From an uncultured Gemmiger sp. (GTDB lineage: Bacteria > Bacillota > Clostridia > Oscillospirales > Ruminococcaceae), in assembly GCA_944388145.1 (NCBI GenBank), contig CALXHQ010000002.1, positions 1 to 64,000 on the forward strand: a stretch of 64,000 bases of DNA, in the 5' to 3' direction. Within the stretch, counting starts at the first letter, position 1. Every line of letters begins with the position of its first letter. Below, one piece after another: positions 1 to 7,478 of this stretch. The notes under the pieces were generated by a model that was not told where the DNA came from, did not search any database, and saw nothing but the letters and a program-made list of their open reading frames with translations. Made by a program: the position numbers and the translations under genes.

Positions 1-281
1 TCAGTCAAGAGACTGGTATTCACATTATTAGCATCCGCATCAACGGTAACTTTGCCTTCACCAGCCTGCTTGTTGTTAACGACATCCCAGTAGTTGACAC
101 CGACAGTCTGAGTAGTAGAAACAACAGGCTTGACTTCAACCCAAATCCAGCCACCGTTAATTGTAACATCACCGGTAGTAGACAACTCATAGCCACTAGG
201 AATATCAGTCAAGAGACTGGTATTCACATTATTAGCATCCGCATCAACGGTAACTTTGCCTTCACCAGCCTGCTTGTTGTT
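1..281. repeat. 204-bp tandem repeat inside the adhesin gene
   Basis: Bases 1-77 and 205-281 are identical, an exact offset of 204 bp (68 codons), after which the copies diverge (bases 78 onward versus 282 onward). The period is a whole number of codons and matches the protein repeat. Further copies probably lie left of the window. Near-identity at DNA level suggests recent duplication or ongoing homogenisation. Confidence 0.95.
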
Positions 282-650
282 CTCAACATCCCAGTAGTTG
301 ACACCAACGGTTTGGGTGGTCGGCTCAGTCTCCTTCAGGCGAACAGGAATATCAATTTCCTTATCGTTTTCATCCTTAGGTGTAAATGTCCAGTCAGCAG
401 AGCCAGCATATTCATACCCGCTCGGCATCGAAACAATCCCAAGAATATCGCCAATTGTGTAGATATCACCGACAGTAAGAATTTGACGAACGTTCTCCTG
501 CCGTTCTACCGTTTCATTCGTCTCAACGTTGACAAAGTCAACGTTCAGGCTCACGCCCGCAGCAAACGCCATGGCCGGGATGCAGACACTCAGCATCAGC
601 ACCGCCAACAGGCCTGCCAACAGACGACGAAACTTTTTCGTCTTCAACAT
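1..650 (-). CDS. Secreted repeat-containing adhesin-like protein (N-terminal part, truncated by window edge)
   Basis: Reading the minus strand from ATG at 650 gives 216 codons open to the window edge. AAAGGAG lies about 8 bases before the ATG. Residues 1-30 form a signal peptide (KKFRR basic start, hydrophobic core, AFA cleavage site). Residues 31-110 are unique and acidic. From residue 111 a 68-residue unit starts (TTQTVGVNYWDVENNKQAGE...) and a second copy begins at 179 and is cut by the edge. The unit, with a VNYWDV start and a later PSGYEL, resembles MucBP/beta-grasp repeats of Gram-positive surface adhesins, but family membership is my inference. Cell-wall anchor or S-layer domains would lie beyond the window. 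Base composition is AT-richer than the neighbouring genes, which may indicate transfer or diversifying selection. Confidence 0.85.
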   Translation of the reverse strand, partial: MLKTKKFRRLLAGLLAVLMLSVCIPAMAFAAGVSLNVDFVNVETNETVERQENVRQILTVGDIYTIGDILGIVSMPSGYEYAGSADWTFTPKDENDKEIDIPVRLKETEPTTQTVGVNYWDVENNKQAGEGKVTVDADANNVNTSLLTDIPSGYELSTTGDVTINGGWIWVEVKPVVSTTQTVGVNYWDVVNNKQAGEGKVTVDADANNVNTSLLT

Positions 651-932
651 GTTATTACTCCTTTGCTTACATAATTTATTCCAACCACTACAACCGGGCC
701 CCCATGTGCCGTTCTTTGGCCGCAATGTTTGAAACCAACGATACCATCTTGCTTGCAGGTCTGCCGCCCAAACTTTCCAACTTTTCGCCTGCCGGCAGCT
801 GTTACAGCAAGCTGCCACAAAGTCAAACAAGGCGGCAACGACCGCCCTGGGTGGGTTTAGCTTTGCATTTGTCTGTGGCATTGCCATGGGGTTTCCCCGC
901 CGGCAGCAGCCACATCCGCCGCAAATGATGTG
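651..932. other. Intergenic, no gene seen
   Basis: About 280 bases between the adhesin start and the operator array. Short frames here have no ribosome binding site and no recognisable product. The adhesin promoter should lie in its left part, but I see no convincing -35/-10 pair. Confidence 0.5.
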
Positions 933-1167
933 ACGATAGACCGGCATCTGCCATGTCTATCGTTTTCTATACACTATCACAATAGAAGTAGTTTGTCAAC
1001 GTCTATTGTTATTTTTCTAGGAGGGGCTTTATTTGCTATGATAAGAAACAAACCAACAGTGAAAGGCATTTTTTTCTTTTTGGGAAAAAATTTGATAAAA
1101 ATAATTTCTGTCGGGCGGTATAGCAATAGAAATAGCCGCTACTTCTATAAACTCCATAAACATAGAA
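933..1167. promoter_or_regulatory. Array of ATAGA/TCTAT inverted repeats (candidate operator cluster)
   Basis: Three palindromes are visible. ACGATAGAC (933-941) pairs with GTCTATCGT (955-963). ACAATAGA (979-986) pairs with TCTATTGT (1002-1009). A 23-base near-palindrome spans 1126-1148, ATAGAAATAGC-c-GCTACTTCTAT, with 10 of 11 positions symmetric. Counting both orientations, the 5-mer ATAGA occurs eight times between 936 and 1166. The array sits between the divergent adhesin and the XRE regulator, so it probably binds that regulator or another one controlling both genes. Which protein binds is not shown by the sequence. Confidence 0.6.
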
Positions 1168-1190
1168 ACAAGCCGGAGGGGGTAAAAAGT

Positions 1191-1553
1191 TTGGGATTTG
1201 ATGTGGCTGTCAACAGCGCGATCGGAAAAAGGCTGCGCAGCCGCCGGGAAGCCGAGGGTCTGACCCGGGAACGCCTGGCAGAATATGCCGATATCTCAGT
1301 CCAGTTCCTGGCCGATATTGAAACCGGCCGCAAGGGCATGACAGTTCAGACATTGCGCAAGCTGGCGCTTGCCCTGCACTGCAGCTGCGATGACCTGATT
1401 TTTGGCGAGGATTTGAAAGCCACCAACAACATTTTCCCCGTTCTTGCCATGCAGCTGTCCAATTTGACCCAGGACCAGGCAAACCTGGCATCGGATATTC
1501 TGGCTCTGGTCAAAAAGGCGATTCCCCACAGCGACCCGCCCTCCGGCAAATAA
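1191..1553 (+). CDS. XRE-family transcriptional regulator
   Basis: A protein of 120 residues with a classic Cro/C1 helix-turn-helix at about residues 12-70 (IGKRLRSRREAEGLT, then a recognition segment ending ETGRKGMTVQTLRKLALAL). A short helical tail (residues 80-110) may dimerise. I place the start at TTG 1191, preceded by GGAGGGGG at the right distance. An in-frame ATG at 1038, with AGGAGGGG 11 bases upstream, would add 51 residues of low-complexity sequence across the palindrome array and is less likely. The gene is divergent from the adhesin gene and downstream of the operator array, so autoregulation and control of the adhesin are plausible. Confidence 0.8.
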   Translation: MGFDVAVNSAIGKRLRSRREAEGLTRERLAEYADISVQFLADIETGRKGMTVQTLRKLALALHCSCDDLIFGEDLKATNNIFPVLAMQLSNLTQDQANLASDILALVKKAIPHSDPPSGK

Positions 1554-1592
1554 CACTTTGGCTGTGTTTTTTACCCACCATTTTCAAACGAA

Positions 1593-1655
1593 AACCGCCC
1601 GCAGGGCCTCTGGCAGATACAGAGACCTTGCGGGCGGTTGCTTTTGTGTTTTGTG
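1593..1655. terminator. Intrinsic terminator between convergent XRE gene and tcdA
   Basis: AACCGCCCGCAGGG at 1593-1606 pairs with CCTTGCGGGCGGTT ending at 1639, followed by GCTTTTGTGTTTT on the plus strand. The other side is also T-rich when read on the minus strand, so it can serve both genes. Confidence 0.8.
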
Positions 1656-1671
1656 GGCAACAGGACAGCAG

Positions 1672-1697
1672 GCGGGCCGCCCCAAGGGGCGGCCCGC
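1672..1697. other. Perfect 12-bp hairpin downstream of tcdA
   Basis: GCGGGCCGCCCC, AA, then its exact reverse complement. There is no clear T-run on either side. It may protect the tcdA mRNA end or assist the neighbouring terminator. Confidence 0.55.
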
Positions 1698-1767
1698 AGT
1701 ATATCGGAATTGTTTCTGTTATTGTCCTGTGTTAATCCTTATATAATAAGGTAGGCGGCTGGCGGGG

Positions 1768-2520
1768 TCACTCTGTGCGCAGGGTGCCGGCGGCGCGCAG
1801 GATGTCCTTGACGGCCTCGCCGCCCATGACCAGGCCACAGGCGGCGGGCACAAAGGCGTTGGAGGCCGGCACGCTGCGCCGGGGGGCGCCGGAAGCCGGG
1901 GCGGGTTCGCTGTCCGGTTCCGGCAGGGGCGCAAGTGGCTGCTCGGTGGAAAAAACCACCTTGAGGCCCCGGATGCCCCGCTTGCGGCACTGGAGGCGCA
2001 CGATGCGGGCCAGCGGGTCCACACTGGTTTTTTCGATGTCCGCCACCCGGAAGGCGGTGGGGTCCAGCTTGTTGGCCGCCCCCATGCTGGACAACACCGG
2101 CACCCCCGCCGCCCTGCACCGCTGGATCAGCAGCAGCTTGGCGGTGACGGTATCGATGCAGTCCAGCACATAGGTAAACCGGCTTATGTCGATGGCGTCG
2201 GCGGTCTCGGGCAGATAGAACAGCCGGACCGGCGTGACCCGGATGGACGGGTCAATATCCGCGATGCGGGCGGCCATGGCGTCCACCTTGTACTGCCCCA
2301 GCGTGGAGTGGAGCGCCACCAGCTGGCGGTTCAGGTTGGAGAGGGCCACCCGGTCGCTGTCCACCAGCGTAAGCGCCCCCACCCCGCTGCGGGCCAGTAC
2401 CTCAGCCGCGTGGCCGCCCACTCCGCCAATGCCGAACACTGCCACATGGGCAGCGCGCAGGGCATCCAGCGCCTTTTGCCCCAAAAGCCGCCGGGTGCGG
2501 CTGTATTGGTCATCCTGCAT
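1768..2520 (-). CDS. tcdA: tRNA threonylcarbamoyladenosine dehydratase
   Basis: A 250-residue E1/ThiF/MoeB-like enzyme that cyclises t6A at tRNA position 37 to ct6A, using ATP, in the cytosol. A Rossmann nucleotide loop GIGGVGGHAAE is near residues 31-41. A DSDRVALSNLNRQ segment follows, then the catalytic-type region DCIDTVTAKLLL, and a C-terminal CGLVMGGEAVKDIL helix. Length is normal for TcdA/YgdL. The ATG at 2520 has GGAG 8 bases upstream. An extended -10 (TGCTATGAT on the minus strand near 2632-2640) may be its promoter. The residue 205-225 linker is Pro/Ala-rich and somewhat longer than in enterobacterial homologues. Confidence 0.92.
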   Translation of the reverse strand: MQDDQYSRTRRLLGQKALDALRAAHVAVFGIGGVGGHAAEVLARSGVGALTLVDSDRVALSNLNRQLVALHSTLGQYKVDAMAARIADIDPSIRVTPVRLFYLPETADAIDISRFTYVLDCIDTVTAKLLLIQRCRAAGVPVLSSMGAANKLDPTAFRVADIEKTSVDPLARIVRLQCRKRGIRGLKVVFSTEQPLAPLPEPDSEPAPASGAPRRSVPASNAFVPAACGLVMGGEAVKDILRAAGTLRTE

Positions 2521-2680
2521 AAGTTTTTCTCCTTCATTTTAGTAATATCACCAAAGCGCGGCGGACGGAAAGGGAGTTTCCTCGGTCGGCACGGCAGATG
2601 CTGCTATTATTACAGTACTCTTATCCCCGTTATCATAGCACGATTTGGCGGCGGGCGTCCAGCAGCGGCGAATTCGGGTA

Positions 2681-4372
2681 TTATTGGCCGCGCAGTTCGG
2701 CCCCGGTGCAGACGCCGTTTTGGAAGTCCAGCTCCAGACAGCTCACCGAGCCGGGCAGGTCGGACAGAGTGATCCAACCGGTGCCGTTCTGCAGTTCCGC
2801 ATCCCGGTAATCGTCAAAGCGGATATAGAACAGGCTAGAGATCTCGTCCGCCGTCCGGCCCGTGAACCAGCCGGCATCCAGCAGGCGGCGGGCGACGTAC
2901 TCCTGCATTGCCCCCTGACCGTTTTCGCACTGATTTATCAGTTGGGCGTCCACCGTCTCGATCTGACCGGAGACGTAGCGGCGGAGGTTTTCCTCCACAC
3001 AGATTTTTTCCACCGGCAGGCAGCAGAACACCGCAAAGCTGCCCGCCAGCGCCAGCACCCCGATGCGCGCCGCCGGGATGGGCCGGTACAGCCACACCAG
3101 CACCAGCACGCACCATGCCACCAGCACCAGCAAAAACCAGCCGGACAGCATCCGCAGCGGCGTGGGGCCGTACAGCAGGATATACGCCCCCAGCTTGGCC
3201 GCTGCCAACAGCGCAAAGGCCAGGCTGAACCCGCCGAACACCGTCAGCAGCAGGCGGCGCCTGCCGGGGGTGCGCAGCGGCCCGGCAAACAGTTCCAGCA
3301 CAGCCACCACCGCAAAGTCCAACAGCAGGATGCGGCACAGCTCCCAGAAGCCGGTGACAGCGAAATCCGACGCCGCCTGCGCGGTGAGGGTCCCCTGCCC
3401 CAACGCCGCGGCGAACTCAGCCGCCTGCAGCCCAAAAAACAGCGTGTAGACGGCGCACAGTGCGCCCGGCACCAGGTACCCGGCGGAGACGGGCAGCCGG
3501 GGTGCGGCAGCCAGCGCCCTTTGCAGGCGGGCAGCGGGGACAGGCGGGCTCGTGCGGCGCAGCCCGCCGCCTGCCAGGCCGAACAGCCATGCCCCCACCG
3601 GCAGCGAGAGAATCCCGTAGATAACGGTGTCAATGTCAATGCGGGACAGGTCCAGCCAGCCCAGCGCCCGGTCGGCCAGCGCGGCGAAGGTGGCGTCCAC
3701 CCCGGCCAGCTGGCCCCAGGCGATCAGGCAGACGGCCACCGCCGCCACAACGCTGAACACGCCGCCCAGCATCTTTTTGCGGCCGGCGCCGCCGGCTTTG
3801 CGCAGCCCTGCCGCAATCCCGTGGAAAACCGTGCGGATGCGCAGCAAAAAGTCCCGCCAGGGCAGCGCGGTGACGCCCATCAGCAGATCCAGCGGCGTCC
3901 AGATACCGCTGCGCCCCGCCGCCAGCATGCCGGTGCGGGCCATCGTCCAGTAGACCGCGGTGGCGTGCCAGGCCAACAGTTGCAACAGCTGCAATCCCGC
4001 CGCCGGGCGCAGGCCGTACACCGCAAAGGCCAGGCTTTGCGCCAGCCAGCACACCGCCCAGAAACGGCTTTCCGGCGCGGCGAGGCGTTTTTGTGCCCGG
4101 GCAAACAGGGTGCCCCACGCCAGATACAGCACCGCAAACGCCGGGATGGACCAGCGGCAGGTTTCCGCATTGGCAAACAGCAGATAACGGGTGTAAAAAT
4201 AGGCCAGCAGGTACATGGCCGCCGCGGCGGGCAGATAGCCGCGTCCCGGCCGCCAGGCAGATTTTGGTGCCGGCAGGGCGCGGGGCGGGAGGTTGTCCGC
4301 CCCCTGTGCGGGCGAAAGGGGTACACTTGAATAGAGGGGACGGCCTGCGCCCTCTTTGGATGTGGATGTCAT
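2681..4372 (-). CDS. DUF4173-type polytopic membrane protein
   Basis: A 563-residue protein with a roughly 45-residue cytosolic start, then many hydrophobic helices across residues 50-430, and a C-terminal extracytoplasmic or cytosolic region of about 115 residues beginning near VEKICVEENLRRYV. The pattern of helices and the ENLRRY..G..DAQ element fits DUF4173/DUF4153 proteins. The function is not known. It is the last gene of an operon with a small XRE regulator and a DUF2975 membrane protein, an arrangement common in Firmicutes. RBS AAGGAG lies before the ATG at 4372. No terminator is evident after its stop. Confidence 0.75.
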   Translation of the reverse strand: MTSTSKEGAGRPLYSSVPLSPAQGADNLPPRALPAPKSAWRPGRGYLPAAAAMYLLAYFYTRYLLFANAETCRWSIPAFAVLYLAWGTLFARAQKRLAAPESRFWAVCWLAQSLAFAVYGLRPAAGLQLLQLLAWHATAVYWTMARTGMLAAGRSGIWTPLDLLMGVTALPWRDFLLRIRTVFHGIAAGLRKAGGAGRKKMLGGVFSVVAAVAVCLIAWGQLAGVDATFAALADRALGWLDLSRIDIDTVIYGILSLPVGAWLFGLAGGGLRRTSPPVPAARLQRALAAAPRLPVSAGYLVPGALCAVYTLFFGLQAAEFAAALGQGTLTAQAASDFAVTGFWELCRILLLDFAVVAVLELFAGPLRTPGRRRLLLTVFGGFSLAFALLAAAKLGAYILLYGPTPLRMLSGWFLLVLVAWCVLVLVWLYRPIPAARIGVLALAGSFAVFCCLPVEKICVEENLRRYVSGQIETVDAQLINQCENGQGAMQEYVARRLLDAGWFTGRTADEISSLFYIRFDDYRDAELQNGTGWITLSDLPGSVSCLELDFQNGVCTGAELRGQ

Positions 4373-4423
4373 ATTGGATTCTCCTTATCGCAATGCGCGG
4401 TCTGGCGCAATCATTTTGGTGGA

Positions 4424-4651
4424 TCAGCGGGCGGTGCCGTCCGCGGCATCCGGCTGATATTCCAGGATATCACCGGGCTGGCAGTCCAGCGCACGGCAGA
4501 GGGCCTCCAGCGTTGTGAAGCGCACCGCCTTGGCCTTGTTGTTTTTCAGGATGGAAAGGTTGGCGGGCGTGATGCCAATCTTTTCGGCCAGTTCCCCGGC
4601 ACCGATGTGCCGTTTGGCCATCATCACATCCAGATTTACGTTGATGGGCAT
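4424..4651 (-). CDS. Small XRE-family regulator (YozG-like)
   Basis: A 75-residue helix-turn-helix protein. MPINVNLDVMMAKRHIG is followed by the HTH (AGELAEKIGITPANLSILKNNKAKAVRF) and a C-terminal PGDILEY segment typical of YozG-like regulators paired with DUF2975 proteins. RBS AAAGGAG precedes ATG 4651. It lies 12 bases after the DUF2975 gene and is translated with it. It probably represses its own operon through the direct repeats in the promoter at 5199-5246. Confidence 0.88.
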   Translation of the reverse strand: MPINVNLDVMMAKRHIGAGELAEKIGITPANLSILKNNKAKAVRFTTLEALCRALDCQPGDILEYQPDAADGTAR

Positions 4652-4663
4652 GGTGCGGCTCCT

Positions 4664-5167
4664 TTATATCGTCAGGTCCAGTTCGTTTTTCATCTTGACG
4701 GCCTGCTCAAAGGCGTTCTTGATCACGTGGACGATCAGCGCCATAAAGCCCGCCGCAATGCCCATGCAGGCGAAGGGGAAGTACAGCACCAACCCGCCGG
4801 GGATGCAGATGACCGCCGCGATGGCGCAGCACCAGGCAATGCGCCGCAGCGCCTTCACGTTGGCGGGCACAAATACCCGCCCCTGTTCCAGCCGGGCGAG
4901 GAACCGGTACAGGCAGCAGAGCATCCACAGAGCGAGCAGCGCCAGCAGATACCCCAGCCCCAGCATAACCCAGCGCACCGCCGGCCCCTGGATGGCAATT
5001 CGCCCCCGGGCAATGAGCCAGTCCACAATGGCCGGCCCGCACAGGGCGATGACAATGCAGCCGATAAACACCCCTGCCGTGACCAGGCGGGTGAGCAGGA
5101 TGCTTTTGCGGTCATCCCAGAAGGGCTTGTGCCCGCCGGGCTGTCCATTTGGTGCAGCAGTTGGCAT
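4664..5167 (-). CDS. DUF2975 family membrane protein
   Basis: A 167-residue protein with four hydrophobic helices (about residues 25-45, 65-88, 108-130 and 135-155). The loop LARLEQGRVFVPANVKALRRIAW is the characteristic DUF2975 signature. It is the first gene of the DUF2975-XRE-DUF4173 operon. RBS AAAGGAGG precedes ATG 5167. The family has no established biochemical role. The fixed partnership with a small XRE protein suggests that it senses a membrane state or tethers the regulator, which is inference. Confidence 0.87.
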   Translation of the reverse strand: MPTAAPNGQPGGHKPFWDDRKSILLTRLVTAGVFIGCIVIALCGPAIVDWLIARGRIAIQGPAVRWVMLGLGYLLALLALWMLCCLYRFLARLEQGRVFVPANVKALRRIAWCCAIAAVICIPGGLVLYFPFACMGIAAGFMALIVHVIKNAFEQAVKMKNELDLTI

Positions 5168-5198
5168 AGTGTATGCCTCCTTTGTTCAGTATGGTTTG

Positions 5199-5246
5199 AG
5201 TATAGCACAGGGCATATTGTTTTTCAAGCTATTTTTATTGTTTTTC
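5199..5246 (-). promoter_or_regulatory. Sigma-A promoter with paired operator repeats for DUF2975 operon
   Basis: On the minus strand, TTGAAA (5222-5227), 17 bases, TATACT (5199-5204). Two copies of plus-strand ATTGTTTTTC lie at 5216-5225 and 5237-5246, exactly 21 bp apart (two helical turns). The first overlaps the -35 box. This fits autorepression by the XRE gene product. Confidence 0.75.
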
Positions 5247-5302
5247 GATAATTTATTTTTGTTTTGCAACAATCTGCATCCGGCAAGCGCCTTACCGGCG
5301 GG

Positions 5303-5348
5303 CACAAAAAAGCCCCGCCCGGCAGTGCCTGCGCACTCAAGGGCGGGG
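5303..5348 (-). terminator. Intrinsic terminator of the MarR-type gene
   Basis: CCCCGCCC (5313-5320) pairs with GGGCGGGG (5341-5348), with an inner AGTGC/GCACT stem. The minus-strand exit is GGGGCTTTTTTG. Confidence 0.85.
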
Positions 5349-5380
5349 GTGATCTTTTCGGGAACCGGGGGCAGGGGCCG

Positions 5381-5833
5381 TCACCCCTTTTCCTCCGGTA
5401 TGGTGATCTCCGGCATCAGCTCATTGCCGATAACCGTCAGCATTTGGTCCAGCCTGGCCACATCCTCGGCGGGAAAGCGGGCCTTGACCCGGTCCACCAC
5501 CGTTTGCAGATAGGCATAACTGATGCTGTAATAATCCATGTACTTTTTGGTGGGCCGGAGGTGATATTCCCGCCGGTCGGTTTCGGAGCGTTCCTTTTCC
5601 ACATAGCCCTTCTGGATCAGGCTGTTGATCTTATAGCTGGCGTTGGGCGTGGAGATGTGCATCACCTGGGCGAACTGAGCGATCGTGGGATGCTTCAGCG
5701 CCATGATGCCCTCCATGCAGAAGGCCTCCACCGTGGTCAGGGTTGCCTCCCGGTTTTCAAAACGACTGAACACCTTCTGGTAAAAGTGCAGCTTGAACTT
5801 GGTGTAAACATTGTAAAAAGCCCGATCCAGCAT
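5381..5833 (-). CDS. MarR-family transcriptional regulator
   Basis: A 150-residue winged-helix protein starting MLDRAFYNVYTKFKLHFY. The recognition region is PTIAQFAQVMHISTPNASYKINSLIQKGYVEKERSETDRREYHL, where DRREYHL is the wing (DxRxxxL) typical of MarR. I choose the ATG at 5833 because AGAGGTG lies just upstream. An in-frame ATG at 5896 would add 21 residues without homology. The gene is monocistronic with its own terminator. It lies next to the TPM operon on the same strand, but nothing in the sequence shows what it controls. Confidence 0.85.
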   Translation of the reverse strand: MLDRAFYNVYTKFKLHFYQKVFSRFENREATLTTVEAFCMEGIMALKHPTIAQFAQVMHISTPNASYKINSLIQKGYVEKERSETDRREYHLRPTKKYMDYYSISYAYLQTVVDRVKARFPAEDVARLDQMLTVIGNELMPEITIPEEKG

Positions 5834-5904
5834 AGGCACACCTCTTTCTCCGGCAGGGAAAACAGTGGAATCAGACAAGCAGCGGGCACGTGGCACACCA
5901 TAGC

Positions 5905-6852
5905 TTAATGCCGGCGTCCGGCTCCGCCGCCGCGGGTGGAGCCGCCGCCGGTGTGAAAACTACGCGGGCGGGAACTGCCGCCGGGGCGGGCCCCGCCAAA
6001 ACTGCCGCGGGGCGGACGCGAACCGCTGTACCCACCGCGAGGCGGTCGGGGCGGATGCGGCGGGCGGGGGCCGCCAAATCCGGGTCCGCCGAAGGGCGGG
6101 CGAGGGGGACGGGGCGGCCTGGGCGGGCGAGGCGGCCCAAAGAAGAAAAAGGTGCGCCGCGGCCTGCCGTAATAACCGGAACCGGGCCCGCGGAACCGGG
6201 GTGTAAGCAGCACTGCCAACACAATGACCAGCACAAGAATCAAAACGATAATACCGACCACAGGAAAGCCCCCTTCCTTGCGGGGGGCCTCACCGCCAAT
6301 GGAGGAGAAGTCCCCGTAGGCAACAGCGTCAATGTCCATGGAAACCCCATAGATGGTACACAGCTGCTCTGTCAGCGCGCGCAGGGTTTTTTGGGTGCCC
6401 AGATCATAATCCCGGCTGACCCAGCTGGGTTCCAGATTGTCCCGCAAAATGCTGCTGAGCGTGCTGCTGGGCAGCTGTGTTTCCAACCCTGACCCCTGCA
6501 TAGCCCAGTAGTCATCGTCGCCGGGCACCAGCAACAGCAGCACACCGTTGTCCTTGTCCGGGTCTCCCAGGCCCCAGGCGTTGAACACCTCATAGGCGTA
6601 GCCTTCCACCGTGGTATTGCCCACCTGATCCACCGTGTAAACACCGATCTGCGCGCCGCAGGTGTCCGACAAAGCACTGGACAGATTGGTGATGAACCCT
6701 TCGGTCTCCTCGGAAAGGATGTTGGCATTGTCAATGACAGCCCTGTCCGGGTCTACCACAGGGGACGCCGCCCACACAGGCAGGGCCAGTGCCGCCATAA
6801 CGAGGAAGGCCAGCGCCAACGTTGCCAGCCGCCGTAAACGAAACTGCATCAT
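5905..6852 (-). CDS. TPM-domain membrane protein (YgcG/Psb32 type)
   Basis: About 315 residues. A signal peptide (FLVMAALALPVWA) is followed by an extracytoplasmic TPM domain (about residues 33-170, with VDNANILSEET-like start, GAQIGVYTVD, NGVLLLLVPGDDDYW). A membrane helix lies near 195-220 (GIIVLILVLVIVLAVLL), then a long Pro/Arg/Gly tail with RPP repeats and a GGGSTRGGG end, as in YgcG relatives. The start at 6852 is chosen because its ATG overlaps the lemA stop as ATGA, giving translational coupling. It is the last gene of the xpaC-telA-lemA-TPM operon. TPM proteins are linked to membrane-complex repair or phosphatase activity, but the role here is unproven. Confidence 0.85.
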   Translation of the reverse strand: MMQFRLRRLATLALAFLVMAALALPVWAASPVVDPDRAVIDNANILSEETEGFITNLSSALSDTCGAQIGVYTVDQVGNTTVEGYAYEVFNAWGLGDPDKDNGVLLLLVPGDDDYWAMQGSGLETQLPSSTLSSILRDNLEPSWVSRDYDLGTQKTLRALTEQLCTIYGVSMDIDAVAYGDFSSIGGEAPRKEGGFPVVGIIVLILVLVIVLAVLLTPRFRGPGSGYYGRPRRTFFFFGPPRPPRPPRPPRPPFGGPGFGGPRPPHPPRPPRGGYSGSRPPRGSFGGARPGGSSRPRSFHTGGGSTRGGGAGRRH

Positions 6853-7478
6853 TGAAATAGTTCCACCTCCCCGGCGCCCCACAGCGCCCCGATCAGGTTA
6901 GCCGGGAAGCCGGAGACGGTACTGTTATACTCCCGCGCGGCGGGGTTATATTCATTTGCCGCGGTACGCAGGATAATGTCCTGCCGGGACAAAAATTCCG
7001 TATACTGTCCCTCGATGGCCTCGGTCAGGCCATGGGCCGCATCGGTCTGCTGATACATGGCGGTAACTGCCCCGCCCAGCGCCGTGTTGGCGGCAAACTG
7101 GTCGGCGGGGCTGCCGGAATCGGTAGCGTTCCAGGCATCCAGCGCCTGCTGCGCCGCCTGCACGGCAGGGTCATCCTCCCCCAGCACCTGGCTGCACAGC
7201 CGGATCAGGTTGGCGGCGGCATCGGCCCGCAGGGCCAGGTCATTCGCCATGCCCTGGCCGTGGGCGTTGGTGGCAGTGTACAGTGCCTGTACCCGGCCAC
7301 GCTCGCCTTTCAGCTTTGCCCCGCCGACGCCGAATATCGCCACCACCGCCGCCAGCACCAGGGCCAACACTGCTGTGGGGCGCTTTTTCATCGGGGCGGG
7401 CAGGCGGGTTTCCACCTCGCCCAGCACTTCCAGCTGGGGGCCCTCGATACGGAAAGTCTGTTGTTGTTCCAGTTGCAT
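6849..7478 (-). CDS. lemA: LemA-family membrane protein
   Basis: A 209-residue protein. Unusually for LemA, about 32 cytosolic residues precede the membrane helix (TAVLALVLAAVVAIFGVGG). A helical-bundle domain follows (residues 55-205). It ends with the LemA signature region AANEYNPAAREYNSTVSGFP and GAGEVELFQ. The start ATG at 7478 directly follows the telA stop. Its stop overlaps the TPM gene. LemA is commonly paired with TPM proteins in membrane-stress operons. The biochemical function is not established. Confidence 0.85.
   Translation of the reverse strand: MQLEQQQTFRIEGPQLEVLGEVETRLPAPMKKRPTAVLALVLAAVVAIFGVGGAKLKGERGRVQALYTATNAHGQGMANDLALRADAAANLIRLCSQVLGEDDPAVQAAQQALDAWNATDSGSPADQFAANTALGGAVTAMYQQTDAAHGLTEAIEGQYTEFLSRQDIILRTAANEYNPAAREYNSTVSGFPANLIGALWGAGEVELFQ

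Noticed and set aside
1-281. Possible CRISPR array because of the repeated sequence
   Set aside because: The repeat period is 204 bp, in frame with a protein repeat, with no short spacers.
1672-1697. 12-bp hairpin considered as a terminator
   Set aside because: There is no T-run on either strand. The adjacent 1593-1655 hairpin is the better terminator.
2645-4330. A 561-codon plus-strand frame rich in Gln and Arg
   Set aside because: It is antisense to the DUF4173 membrane protein, which has helices, an RBS and operon context.
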